DNA from: Bacteroidota bacterium
Lineage (GTDB): Bacteria > Bacteroidota > Bacteroidia > Flavobacteriales > Flavobacteriaceae
NCBI GenBank assembly: GCA_015767395.1
Contig: JADWMI010000048.1
Coordinates: 2,500-12,312 of the forward strand
Length of the DNA: 9,813 bases
Direction: 5' to 3'
The notes under the pieces were generated by a model. That model did not search any database and was not told the origin of the DNA. It was given only the letters and a program-made list of their open reading frames with translations. Shown here piece after piece: positions 1 to 6,857 of this stretch. Positions within the stretch are counted from its first letter, which is position 1; each line of letters opens with the position of its first letter. Position numbers and translations under genes: made by a program.

Positions 1-111
1 TCATTGATTTTAACATCGTTTATATTAATAATTTATATCACCACATTTATTTTACCATCAAAAGTTGAAGAAATTTTAGAAAATCAATACCCAGAATATA
101 AAATGGTGTAA
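1..111 (+). CDS. C-terminal end of an unidentified membrane protein (partial)
   Basis: Reading frame 1 is open from the first base to a TAA at 109-111, giving 36 residues. About the first 19 are strongly hydrophobic (a probable final membrane helix), followed by a short charged tail with the segment PSKVEEILENQYPEYK. The start lies outside the window. I do not recognise the family from so short a piece. It is on the same strand as the DUF5687 gene that starts 51 bp later, so the two could be co-transcribed, but the gap is A-rich and I see no clear promoter or terminator in it. The absence of stops plus the helix-then-charged-tail pattern makes a real gene end likely; the function is unknown. 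Confidence 0.6.
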   Translation, partial: SLILTSFILIIYITTFILPSKVEEILENQYPEYKMV

Positions 112-162
112 ATTTACCTGTAACATTAAAAAAAAAATTGCAACTTATAAAGAACTTCACGA

Positions 163-1638
163 ATGATTAAACATTTTATAAAATTTGAATGGAAGCAATT
201 TGCCCGTTCATCATATTTTCAAAAGGGAATAGGAATAAAAATATTATTAGCGCTTGCGGTGTTATATTTTGGAGGAATTGCACTAGCCTTGGGGGTTGGT
301 TTATTTTTTATTCTGAAGAAGCTAATACCTGAAACGGATCCCATTATTATTGTAAACAATTTTCTAATATATTGGTTTATTTTCGATTTGATGATTCGGT
401 TCTTTATGCAGCAGTTGCCTGTTATGAATGTAAAACCTTTAATGATTGTTCCAATTAAACGTAGCACAGTTATTAATTATTTATTAGGGAAAACAACCAT
501 ATCATTTTTTAATTTTATTCCTGTTTTTATCTTTTTTCCTTTTAGTATTGTTATGCTAAAACAAGGATACCCTTTATTAAATGTGGTTTGTTGGTTTTTC
601 GCAGTAATATGTCTGGTGTTTTCTAATAATTTTCTAAATTTTCTAATTAATAAAAACAATGTTGTTTTTTATATTTTGATATCGGTTCTAGCCCTGTTGA
701 TAGGGTTAGAATATTTTGAAATTTTTAAAATATCTCATCCAATAGGAGTTGCATTTAATACAATGTATAGTAGGCCAATATTTGCAATAATTCCATTGTT
801 ATTATTTATTGGAATGTACGCTGTAAATTTCAATTATATTAGAAAAGGATTTTATTTAGATGATGCTATTTCAAAAAAAATAAAAGAAGTAAATGCAACA
901 GATTTGTCTTGGATGAATCGTTTTGGAAGTGTTTCAGTTTTTTTAAAAAATGATGTGAAACTTATTTGGAGAAATGCGCGACCAAAACAAGTAATGCTGA
1001 TGTCTTTCTTGTTTTTGTTTTATGGACTCATTTTTTTTACTAATAAATCATATAGTGAATCACCTGTCTGGTTGGCTTTTGCATCTGTATTTGTAACGGG
1101 AGGATTTTTATTAACTTTTGGTCAATTAGTTCCTTCTTGGGATAGTGAATATTATAAAATGTTAATGAGTCAAAATATCCCTTATAAAAAATACTTAGAG
1201 TCTAAATGGTATTTAATGGTATTTGGCGTTTCACTGTCGTTTATTTTGGCGACTCCTTATTTATATTTTGGATGGAAAATATATGGAATGATAACAGCTG
1301 CCGCATTGTTTAATATTGGATTAAATTCATTTATAACATTGTTTGGCGGCGCATTAAACAGAGTGCCAATAGAATTAAATGTGAAAGCAAAAGCATTTGG
1401 TAATACAAATGGTTTTAATCCAACCCAAATGTTAATTGCATTACCTAAGATGGTGTTGCCAATGCTGTTATTTTATATTCCATATAAATTTATAAGTTTT
1501 CAAGCAGGCTTATTAGTATTAGGATTGAGCGGAGTTTTAGGAGTTGTATTTAAAAACTTTTTCTTAACTAAAATTGAAAGTATATATCAAACGGGAAAAT
1601 ATAAAACAATCGCTGCATTTGGCGAAAAAAACAATTAA
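163..1638 (+). CDS. DUF5687 family membrane protein, probable ABC transporter permease
   Basis: This 491-residue protein is almost entirely hydrophobic, with about 11-12 predicted membrane helices (for example around residues 25-50, 62-80, 108-128, 137-158, 165-185, 206-225, 277-295, 304-325, 350-372 and 430-470). The N-terminus, a short amphipathic stretch with FEWKQFARSSYF before the first helix, matches what I know of DUF5687, a family largely restricted to Bacteroidetes and of unknown function. The next gene, 10 bp downstream, is an ABC ATPase, so the pair probably forms an ABC exporter in the inner membrane with this protein as the membrane half; the substrate is unknown. The ATG at 163 is the first in frame and gives the expected N-terminus. 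No catalytic motif is visible. Family confidence is good; the transporter role is inferred from the neighbour and topology. Confidence 0.85.
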   Translation: MIKHFIKFEWKQFARSSYFQKGIGIKILLALAVLYFGGIALALGVGLFFILKKLIPETDPIIIVNNFLIYWFIFDLMIRFFMQQLPVMNVKPLMIVPIKRSTVINYLLGKTTISFFNFIPVFIFFPFSIVMLKQGYPLLNVVCWFFAVICLVFSNNFLNFLINKNNVVFYILISVLALLIGLEYFEIFKISHPIGVAFNTMYSRPIFAIIPLLLFIGMYAVNFNYIRKGFYLDDAISKKIKEVNATDLSWMNRFGSVSVFLKNDVKLIWRNARPKQVMLMSFLFLFYGLIFFTNKSYSESPVWLAFASVFVTGGFLLTFGQLVPSWDSEYYKMLMSQNIPYKKYLESKWYLMVFGVSLSFILATPYLYFGWKIYGMITAAALFNIGLNSFITLFGGALNRVPIELNVKAKAFGNTNGFNPTQMLIALPKMVLPMLLFYIPYKFISFQAGLLVLGLSGVLGVVFKNFFLTKIESIYQTGKYKTIAAFGEKNN

Positions 1639-1648
1639 AATTGAAATA

Positions 1649-2344
1649 ATGATTAAGACAAACGAGCTTTCAAAAAAATATGGTGGTATAACCGTTTTAA
1701 ATATAGCATCTTTAGAAATTCCAAAAGGACAAGCTTTTGGTTTGGTAGGCAATAATGGTGCAGGTAAAACAACGTATTTTAATTTACTACTAGATTTAAT
1801 AAAACCAACTACAGGAGATATTTTTAATAACCAGATTCAAGTAAATAAAAGTGAAGATTGGAAACCTTTTACATCTGCATTTATTGATGAAAGTTTTTTA
1901 ATTGGCTATTTAACTCCTGAAGAGTACTTCTATTTTATTGGAGAATTACGCGGGATGAACAAAGTCGATATTGATACTTTTTTAATGCAGTTTGAAGAGA
2001 TTTTTAATGATGAAATATTAGGCAAGAAAAAATATTTAAGAGATTTATCCAAAGGAAATCAGAAAAAAGCGGGTATTGTAGCGGCACTAATTGGAAACCC
2101 AGAAGTCATTATTTTAGACGAACCTTTTGCCAATTTAGATCCAACTACACAAATAAAGCTTAAGAAATTGTTAAAAGATTTAACCCAAAAAAGCAACGCT
2201 ACTATTTTAGTTTCGAGTCATGATTTAGGCCATGTAACAGAAGTTTGTGAACGAATTGTGGTGTTAGAGAAAGGTGATATTGTAAAAGATATTAAGACTT
2301 CAGATGAAACCTTAAAAGAGCTAGAAACCTATTTTTCAGTCTAA
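1649..2344 (+). CDS. ABC transporter ATP-binding protein
   Basis: A 231-residue single-domain ABC ATPase, expected on the cytoplasmic face bound to the DUF5687 membrane protein. Visible motifs are Walker A GNNGAGKT (34-41), a signature LSKGNQKK (133-140), Walker B VIILDEP (153-159) with catalytic E158, the D-loop ANLD (161-164), and the H-loop histidine H191 in SSHD. By direct alignment the usual Q-loop glutamine is replaced by D80, followed by E81. The open frame extends upstream to an ATG at 1574 inside the DUF5687 gene, but the ABC fold begins directly after the ATG at 1649 (MIKTNELSKKY), so the 25 upstream residues are not expected in this family. The domain is complete and there is no fused membrane part. 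The ATP-hydrolysing role is secure; what is transported is not known. Confidence 0.92.
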   Translation: MIKTNELSKKYGGITVLNIASLEIPKGQAFGLVGNNGAGKTTYFNLLLDLIKPTTGDIFNNQIQVNKSEDWKPFTSAFIDESFLIGYLTPEEYFYFIGELRGMNKVDIDTFLMQFEEIFNDEILGKKKYLRDLSKGNQKKAGIVAALIGNPEVIILDEPFANLDPTTQIKLKKLLKDLTQKSNATILVSSHDLGHVTEVCERIVVLEKGDIVKDIKTSDETLKELETYFSV

Positions 2345-2390
2345 ATGAAAAAAGTACATAGTTTTTTGTATTTTTACACACCCTTTGCAA

Positions 2391-2408
2391 TAATTACTAT
2401 TGTAATTA
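2391..2408. repeat. Short inverted repeat in the sprE leader
   Basis: A perfect 7-bp dyad, TAATTAC and GTAATTA, is separated by 4 bp and lies 27 bp upstream of the TTG start of the SprE-like gene. It could be an operator half-site pair or a weak RNA hairpin. All but one pair per arm is A-T, so chance occurrence in this AT-rich gap is quite possible. It is not followed by a T-run, which argues against a terminator. Confidence 0.3.
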
Positions 2409-2435
2409 GTTAAAAGGAAAACAAAACAATTTTTT

Positions 2436-4622
2436 TTGAAAAATATTTTTAAAATAGTCGTCGTAGTTGTATTCACTTTTTTAGTTTTTAGTTGTTCAAC
2501 TAGAAAAAATTCCTTTATCAATAGAAAGTACCATTCTATTTCTACAGAATTTAACGTGTTGTACAATGGTCAGTTAGCTTTAGAAGATGGATTGGCAGCT
2601 TTAAATGCTAATTATGAAGATAATTATTGGGAAATATTACCTGTTGAACCTTTAAAAGTAGATGAATTGGCCTTGCCAGGAATGCAAGGAGATAGCGATA
2701 ATTCACCACAAGAATTTGAAAGAGCTGAAGAAAAAGCTGTAAAAGCCATTCAAAAACATTCTATGTTAATTGGAAGGGAAGAGCGAAACAGTCAAATTGA
2801 TGCTGCCTATTTACTATTTGGAAAGGCACGTTACTATTCAAAAAGATTTGTACCTGCAATTGAAGCATTTAATTACATTTTAATAAATTACCCTAGTGCC
2901 GATTTAATTGATGAAACCAGAATTTGGCAAGCAAAAACAAATATTCGTTTACAAAACGAAGATATGGCAATTGAATCTTTAACTATTTTATTAGAAAAAG
3001 AATCTTTAAAAGATGATGTTAGAGAGGATGCCAATACTGCCATGGCAATGGCGTATGCTAAATTAGACAGTTTAGATCAGGTAGTTAACTATTTAAATCA
3101 AGCAGTTTTAACGGATAAAAATAAAGAACAGACAGCTCGTAATTTGTTTATTTTAGGTCAATTATACAGAGGTGAAAATAAAATAGATTCTTCAAACATT
3201 GCTTTTCAAGAAGTAATTGATTTAAAAAAAGCACCCTACAAATACATAATTCACGCACAAATTGAACAGGCAAAAAATGTTTCTAACAAAGAAGAATCAT
3301 TCGCTATGACTGAAGAGTTGCAAAGGTTAATTAAAGATCGTTATAACCGCCCATATTTAGATGAATTGTATTTTAGGTTGGCAGAAATGACTGTTGAAAA
3401 TGATGAAGATGTCGCTTTAACGTATTACAAACAATCAATCCAGTCAAGTACTAACAATAATTTCCAAAAAGAATTGACCTATGAAGCCATTGGAAATTTA
3501 TATTTTGACAAAGCCAAGTTTAGCGCTGCTGGTGCTTATTATGATAGTGTTTTGCAAATTTCAGAAAATGAAAACACAAAGCGTATTAGAAGCTTAAAAA
3601 GAAAAAGAAATAATTTAGAAGAAGTTATAACTTACGAGGGAATTGCCAAAAGAAACGATAGTATTTTACATGTTGCTGGTATGAGTAATGATGAGCGTCT
3701 TACTTATTTCACCAATCATATTGAAAAATTAAAAGCTGAAGATAAAAGAAAAAGAGAACTTGAGGAGATTCAGAAAGTAAATGCAGGTTCTAATTTTTTT
3801 GGTTCAAGCAATAACAACACAACTCCTGATGGCAAATGGTATTTTTATAACACCCAAGCTTCGGGTTATGGGCAACAAGAATTTATAAATATTTGGGGTA
3901 ATAGACCTTTGGAAGACAATTGGCGTTTGAGTGAAAAAATGCGGGTAAATTTGAATAATTTTGATGCTTCCAGTGTAATAGTTACCGAAATAGATCAAAC
4001 TAAAAAATATGACTTACCATATTATTTTGAGCAAATTCCATCAGATCCTGCAGTCTTAGATAGTCTTTCAGCAGTGCGGAATGATGCTTATTATAAATTA
4101 GGAATTATTTATGAGGCGCAATTCAAGGAAATAGATTTAGCAATTTCAAGGTTAGAAAAATTATTAACATTTAATCCTGAAATAGATCTTTCTCTTCCTG
4201 CCAAATATCATTTGTATAAAATGTATGCTTCGTTAAATAATGATAAAGCTGAGGTTTTTAAAAACGACATTACTTCAAATTACCCAGACTCTCAATATTC
4301 AAAAATTATTTTGAATCCAACAGAGGCTTTAGTAACCGATGAAGCAACGAGTTCTTCAGAAACCGAATATGCGGAGGTATATTATAAATATAAAGAAGAA
4401 GAATTTGAAAGTGTAATTGAAAAATCGACCGCTGCAATAATTAAATATGAAGGACAACTTATTGTTCCAAAGTTTGAATTGTTAAAAGCGTATGCTATTG
4501 GAAAAAAAGATGGAATAATGGCTTTTAAAGAAGCATTGGACTTAATTGTTGTCAATTACCCAAATACAGAAGAAGGCAAAAAGGCTTTAGAAGTATTACA
4601 AACAATAAATTCAAAAATTTAG
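2436..4622 (+). CDS. sprE: SprE/PorW-like TPR lipoprotein of the type IX secretion system
   Basis: A 728-residue protein resembling SprE of gliding flavobacteria (PorW in Porphyromonas), a lipoprotein needed for T9SS secretion and gliding motility. Residues 1-20 form a lipoprotein signal: a short basic start, a Val/Phe-rich core, then FSC with the probable lipidated C20. The segment FINRKYHSISTEFNVLYNG (27-45) and the central block with WYFYN (from W468), WGNR (487-490) and a further W496 are the parts I associate with this family. TPR-like helical pairs occupy about 85-400 and 545-725, joined by an Asn/Ser/Gly-rich linker near 450-465. The start is TTG at 2436: an in-frame stop at 2403 leaves no upstream ATG, and the signal peptide begins right after this codon. 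The C-terminus ends in TPR-like helices; some relatives may carry an extra tail, which I recall only loosely. The gene has its own leader and precedes the bactofilin by 23 bp. Confidence 0.85.
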   Translation: MKNIFKIVVVVVFTFLVFSCSTRKNSFINRKYHSISTEFNVLYNGQLALEDGLAALNANYEDNYWEILPVEPLKVDELALPGMQGDSDNSPQEFERAEEKAVKAIQKHSMLIGREERNSQIDAAYLLFGKARYYSKRFVPAIEAFNYILINYPSADLIDETRIWQAKTNIRLQNEDMAIESLTILLEKESLKDDVREDANTAMAMAYAKLDSLDQVVNYLNQAVLTDKNKEQTARNLFILGQLYRGENKIDSSNIAFQEVIDLKKAPYKYIIHAQIEQAKNVSNKEESFAMTEELQRLIKDRYNRPYLDELYFRLAEMTVENDEDVALTYYKQSIQSSTNNNFQKELTYEAIGNLYFDKAKFSAAGAYYDSVLQISENENTKRIRSLKRKRNNLEEVITYEGIAKRNDSILHVAGMSNDERLTYFTNHIEKLKAEDKRKRELEEIQKVNAGSNFFGSSNNNTTPDGKWYFYNTQASGYGQQEFINIWGNRPLEDNWRLSEKMRVNLNNFDASSVIVTEIDQTKKYDLPYYFEQIPSDPAVLDSLSAVRNDAYYKLGIIYEAQFKEIDLAISRLEKLLTFNPEIDLSLPAKYHLYKMYASLNNDKAEVFKNDITSNYPDSQYSKIILNPTEALVTDEATSSSETEYAEVYYKYKEEEFESVIEKSTAAIIKYEGQLIVPKFELLKAYAIGKKDGIMAFKEALDLIVVNYPNTEEGKKALEVLQTINSKI

Positions 4623-4645
4623 CATAACCCCAATAATGTAAGATC

Positions 4646-5047
4646 ATGTATAAAGAAAAGAAAGAAAAACAACAACAAATTTTAGAACGAAATATAATTG
4701 GAAGTAATACCTCTATTGTTGGTGATGTAATTTCTGAAGGAGATTTTAGAATAGATGGAAAAGTAGAGGGTACAATAAAAACTGGAGGCCGAGTAGTTAT
4801 TGGAAAATCAGGAACTGCAATTGGAAAGATTGAATGCTCAGATGCAGATATTGAAGGTAAGTTTTCGGGTGAATTGCAAGTCAATAATTTATTAACTCTT
4901 AAGTCTTCTGCAAAAATCTCAGGAGATGTTATCATTGGAAAATTATCAGTTGAACCTGGAGCCGAATTTAATGCTTCATGCGCTATGAAAGGTGCTGTAA
5001 AAGAATTGAATAATGAGCAATCCAAACAAAAAAAATCAGCTTCATAA
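4646..5047 (+). CDS. Bactofilin (polymer-forming cytoskeletal protein)
   Basis: A 133-residue protein with the bactofilin domain (DUF583) from about residue 14 to 115. The sequence shows the regular short-strand pattern of a right-handed beta-helix, with repeated turns such as IVGDVISEGDFRIDGKVEG, VVIGKSGTAIGKI and AKISGDVIIGKL. The N-terminal dozen residues are Lys/Gln/Glu-rich, and the C-terminal tail is charged and probably disordered. Bactofilins self-assemble without nucleotide into filaments that act as scaffolds at the membrane or cell wall. Nothing here shows which process this one serves. It begins 23 bp after the SprE-like gene, and its last 35 bp overlap the start of the AtpZ gene, so it is probably in one transcript with both. 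Family assignment is secure. Confidence 0.92.
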   Translation: MYKEKKEKQQQILERNIIGSNTSIVGDVISEGDFRIDGKVEGTIKTGGRVVIGKSGTAIGKIECSDADIEGKFSGELQVNNLLTLKSSAKISGDVIIGKLSVEPGAEFNASCAMKGAVKELNNEQSKQKKSAS

Positions 5048-5252
5048 ATATTTGGCCTTAACAGGTATTGCGATTCAAATGGGTATCACTATTTATTTAG
5101 GAGCTTATTTTGGAAAAAAATTAGATAACTATTTCGAATCAAATAAAACATATACTTTAATATTAACACTCCTAGCGCTCTTAATTTCTTTATGGAGCGT
5201 ATTGGCACAATTAAAAAAAATCAATGATAAATATGATGAACCCGGTAATTAA
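5013..5252 (+). CDS. atpZ: AtpZ/AtpI-family protein (ATPase_gene1 type)
   Basis: A 79-residue protein with two membrane helices, about 14-34 and 46-66, and charged ends. The first helix ends in the spaced glycines and aspartate typical of this family (G30, G34, D38 within LGAYFGKKLD). AtpZ proteins are encoded at the head of F-type ATP synthase operons; together with AtpI they have been proposed to carry Mg2+/Ca2+ or to help assemble or stabilise the enzyme, mainly from work in Bacillus. The ATG at 5013 lies inside the bactofilin gene (35-bp overlap) in another frame. The next Met (residue 23) is in the middle of helix 1, so the early start is right. The overlap suggests translational coupling to the bactofilin gene. 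Confidence 0.85.
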   Translation: MSNPNKKNQLHKYLALTGIAIQMGITIYLGAYFGKKLDNYFESNKTYTLILTLLALLISLWSVLAQLKKINDKYDEPGN

Positions 5253-5619
5253 TTTTAGTATAAAATTAATTATTGCTTTGGGTGTTGTTTTCGCTTCTCA
5301 TATTTTTATATTAACATTAATAAAAGAGCCAATATTCAATAATTTAATTATTGAATCATATTTAATAAATATTGTTTTGGCGATATTTATTTACGGCATA
5401 TTATATTATTTTAGGATAAAATATTTAGATATGCTTGGGTTTATTTTTATGGCAGGAAGCTTTTTAAAGTTTGGCTGTTATTATATTTTTTTCTATCCAC
5501 AGTTTAAACAAGATGGCGAAATTATAGGTTTGGAAGCCACGTCATTTATAGTACCATATGTTTTCTGTTTAATTTTTGAAACTTTTTACCTTGTGAAACT
5601 ATTAAATAAAGGTATTTAA
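5224..5619 (+). CDS. DUF6168-like four-helix membrane protein, AtpI-like by position
   Basis: A small membrane protein of up to 131 residues with four predicted helices, about 11-33, 45-63, 70-91 and 105-127. Helix 3 contains a buried-looking lysine (K82 in GSFLKFG), followed by FFYPQF. It resembles the flavobacterial family DUF6168, found between atpZ and atpB. In other bacteria this place is held by AtpI, also a four-helix protein, so an equivalent accessory role in Fo assembly or ion supply is a reasonable inference, not shown. Three in-frame ATGs (5224, 5233, 5236) could start it; all lie before the end of atpZ (overlap 17-29 bp), and the choice changes only the first four residues. Likely translated by coupling to atpZ. 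Family confidence is moderate. Confidence 0.72.
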   Translation: MINMMNPVINFSIKLIIALGVVFASHIFILTLIKEPIFNNLIIESYLINIVLAIFIYGILYYFRIKYLDMLGFIFMAGSFLKFGCYYIFFYPQFKQDGEIIGLEATSFIVPYVFCLIFETFYLVKLLNKGI

Positions 5620-5652
5620 GGGGGTAAAAATGAAGATGTTATAATCAGGTGA

Positions 5653-5678
5653 AAACTAAATAAAATATTTTTTAGTTT
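5653..5678 (+). terminator. Weak AT-rich hairpin after the atpZ/DUF6168 block
   Basis: AAACTAAA (5653-5660) pairs perfectly with TTTAGTTT (5671-5678). Three further A-T pairs are possible inside after a one-base bulge. It lies 34 bp after the DUF6168-like gene and directly before the atpB promoter octamer, a sensible place to end the upstream transcript. The stem has only one G-C pair and no clean T-run follows, so it is a weak terminator at best, and chance pairing in AT-rich DNA cannot be excluded. Confidence 0.25.
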
Positions 5679-5692
5679 CTAATATAAAAACG

Positions 5693-5700
5693 TACATTTG
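5693..5700 (+). promoter_or_regulatory. Bacteroidetes -7 promoter element upstream of atpB
   Basis: TACATTTG matches the Bacteroidetes primary-sigma -7 consensus TAnnTTTG exactly and is followed by C, as is common in flavobacteria. It ends 37 bp before the atpB ATG, placing the transcription start near 5706 and giving a leader of about 30 nt. The expected -33 TTG, 17-23 bp upstream (around 5667-5676), is not present; only TTT/TAG-like trimers occur there. It sits in the largest gap of the atp region, so it is the best candidate for the main atpBEFHA promoter. Confidence 0.6.
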
Positions 5701-5737
5701 CAAAATATTTTTAGGCACCATACTAACTAAAGCTTTT

Positions 5738-6823
5738 ATGTATAGAAATAACTTAATTAAAATAATAGTGTTACTATTATTTGTAGTAACATCTTCAGTT
5801 AATGCTCAAGAAGCTACAGAAGAGCACAATTCAGGGGTAAAAGACATCAAATCTGAAATTAAAGAATACATAAATCATCACTTATTAGACTCGTACGACT
5901 TTAGTTTATTTTCATATACCAACGATGCCGGAGAACATGTTTACATTGGCGCACCATTGCCAGTTATTCTTATTGATGGAGGTTTAAAAATATTTTCTTC
6001 ATCTAAATTTCATCACGGTGAAACTGTTGCTGAAGTTGATGGTAATTTCTACAAAGTTCATCACAATAAAATATACAAAACGGATGCGGCTGGGACTATC
6101 ACACTAGATGATCACGACCACCCAACAAATGCAAAACCGTTAGACTTTTCAATCACAAAAAATGTAGCCGTTATTTTCTTAGTAGGCTTGTTAATGTTTT
6201 TTATGTTTAGCAGAATGGCTAAATCATACAAAAAGAACAATTTAATGCCAACAGGTTTTGGTCGTATGTTAGAACCTATTATCATGTATATTAGAGATGA
6301 CATTGCAATTCCTAATATTGGGTTAAAGAACTATAAAAAATACATGAGTTATTTATTAACCGTATTTTTCTTTGTTTGGATTATAAACCTACTAGGCTTA
6401 ACACCGCTTGGTGTAAACGTAACAAACAATATTGCAGTAACATTTGCTTTGGCATTAATAACGTATTTATTAACAACATTTACAGCCAATAAAAATTACT
6501 GGAAACATATTTTTTGGATGCCAGGTGTTCCTGTACCAATGAAATTTATTTTAGCCCCTATTGAATTATTAGGAACTATTATTAAACCATTCTCATTAAT
6601 GATTCGTTTGTATGCAAACATTACAGCTGGTCATATTGTATTAATGAGTATTATTGGATTGATGTTTATTTTCAAAAGCTGGATAGGAAGTCCATTATCT
6701 TTTGGATTGGCCTTTGCATTGGCGCTTCTTGAATTATTAGTAGCAGCGCTACAAGCATATATTTTCACAATGTTATCTGCACTATATTTCGGTATGGCGG
6801 TAGAAGAGCATGATGATCATTAA
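5738..6823 (+). CDS. atpB: F-type ATP synthase subunit a
   Basis: A 361-residue subunit a of Fo, which forms the two proton half-channels against the c-ring. Residues 1-23 look like a cleavable signal peptide (cleavage likely after VNA). Residues 24 to about 140 are a hydrophilic extension with many His and Asp (HH at 88-89 region, DDHDH near 127), then come the membrane helices from about 142 on. This long exported N-terminus is usual in Bacteroidetes and makes the protein longer than the roughly 270 residues of E. coli AtpB. The essential arginine is R290 in MIRLYANITAGH; Q339 corresponds to E. coli Q252. H299 and E332 occupy the positions of E. coli E219 and H245, the swapped arrangement known from mitochondria. 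The C-terminus is acidic and His-rich (EEHDDH). It is first in the atpBEFHA set, behind a good promoter octamer. Confidence 0.97.
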   Translation: MYRNNLIKIIVLLLFVVTSSVNAQEATEEHNSGVKDIKSEIKEYINHHLLDSYDFSLFSYTNDAGEHVYIGAPLPVILIDGGLKIFSSSKFHHGETVAEVDGNFYKVHHNKIYKTDAAGTITLDDHDHPTNAKPLDFSITKNVAVIFLVGLLMFFMFSRMAKSYKKNNLMPTGFGRMLEPIIMYIRDDIAIPNIGLKNYKKYMSYLLTVFFFVWIINLLGLTPLGVNVTNNIAVTFALALITYLLTTFTANKNYWKHIFWMPGVPVPMKFILAPIELLGTIIKPFSLMIRLYANITAGHIVLMSIIGLMFIFKSWIGSPLSFGLAFALALLELLVAALQAYIFTMLSALYFGMAVEEHDDH

Positions 6824-6857
6824 AAATTGAATGTTTAATTAATTAATTATATATATT

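Noticed and set aside
1574..1648. Upstream ATG giving the ABC ATPase 25 extra residues
   Set aside because: The extension lies inside the DUF5687 gene, and the ABC domain begins normally at the ATG at 1649.
2366..2387. Possible promoter before sprE (TTG at 2366, TTTG at 2384)
   Set aside because: The octamer ACCCTTTG lacks the TA of TAnnTTTG, and its distance from the TTG is only 11 bp instead of about 17-23. Too weak to list as a promoter.
4552..5025. Reverse-strand open frame of 157 residues across the sprE end and bactofilin
   Set aside because: It is antisense to two well-supported genes, has no recognisable domain, and its composition fits the complement of the bactofilin repeats.
6835..6850. 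Short run of TTAATTAATTAATTAT between atpB and atpE
   Set aside because: Simple AT-rich sequence in a 34-bp gap, with no hairpin or promoter form beyond its own repetition.
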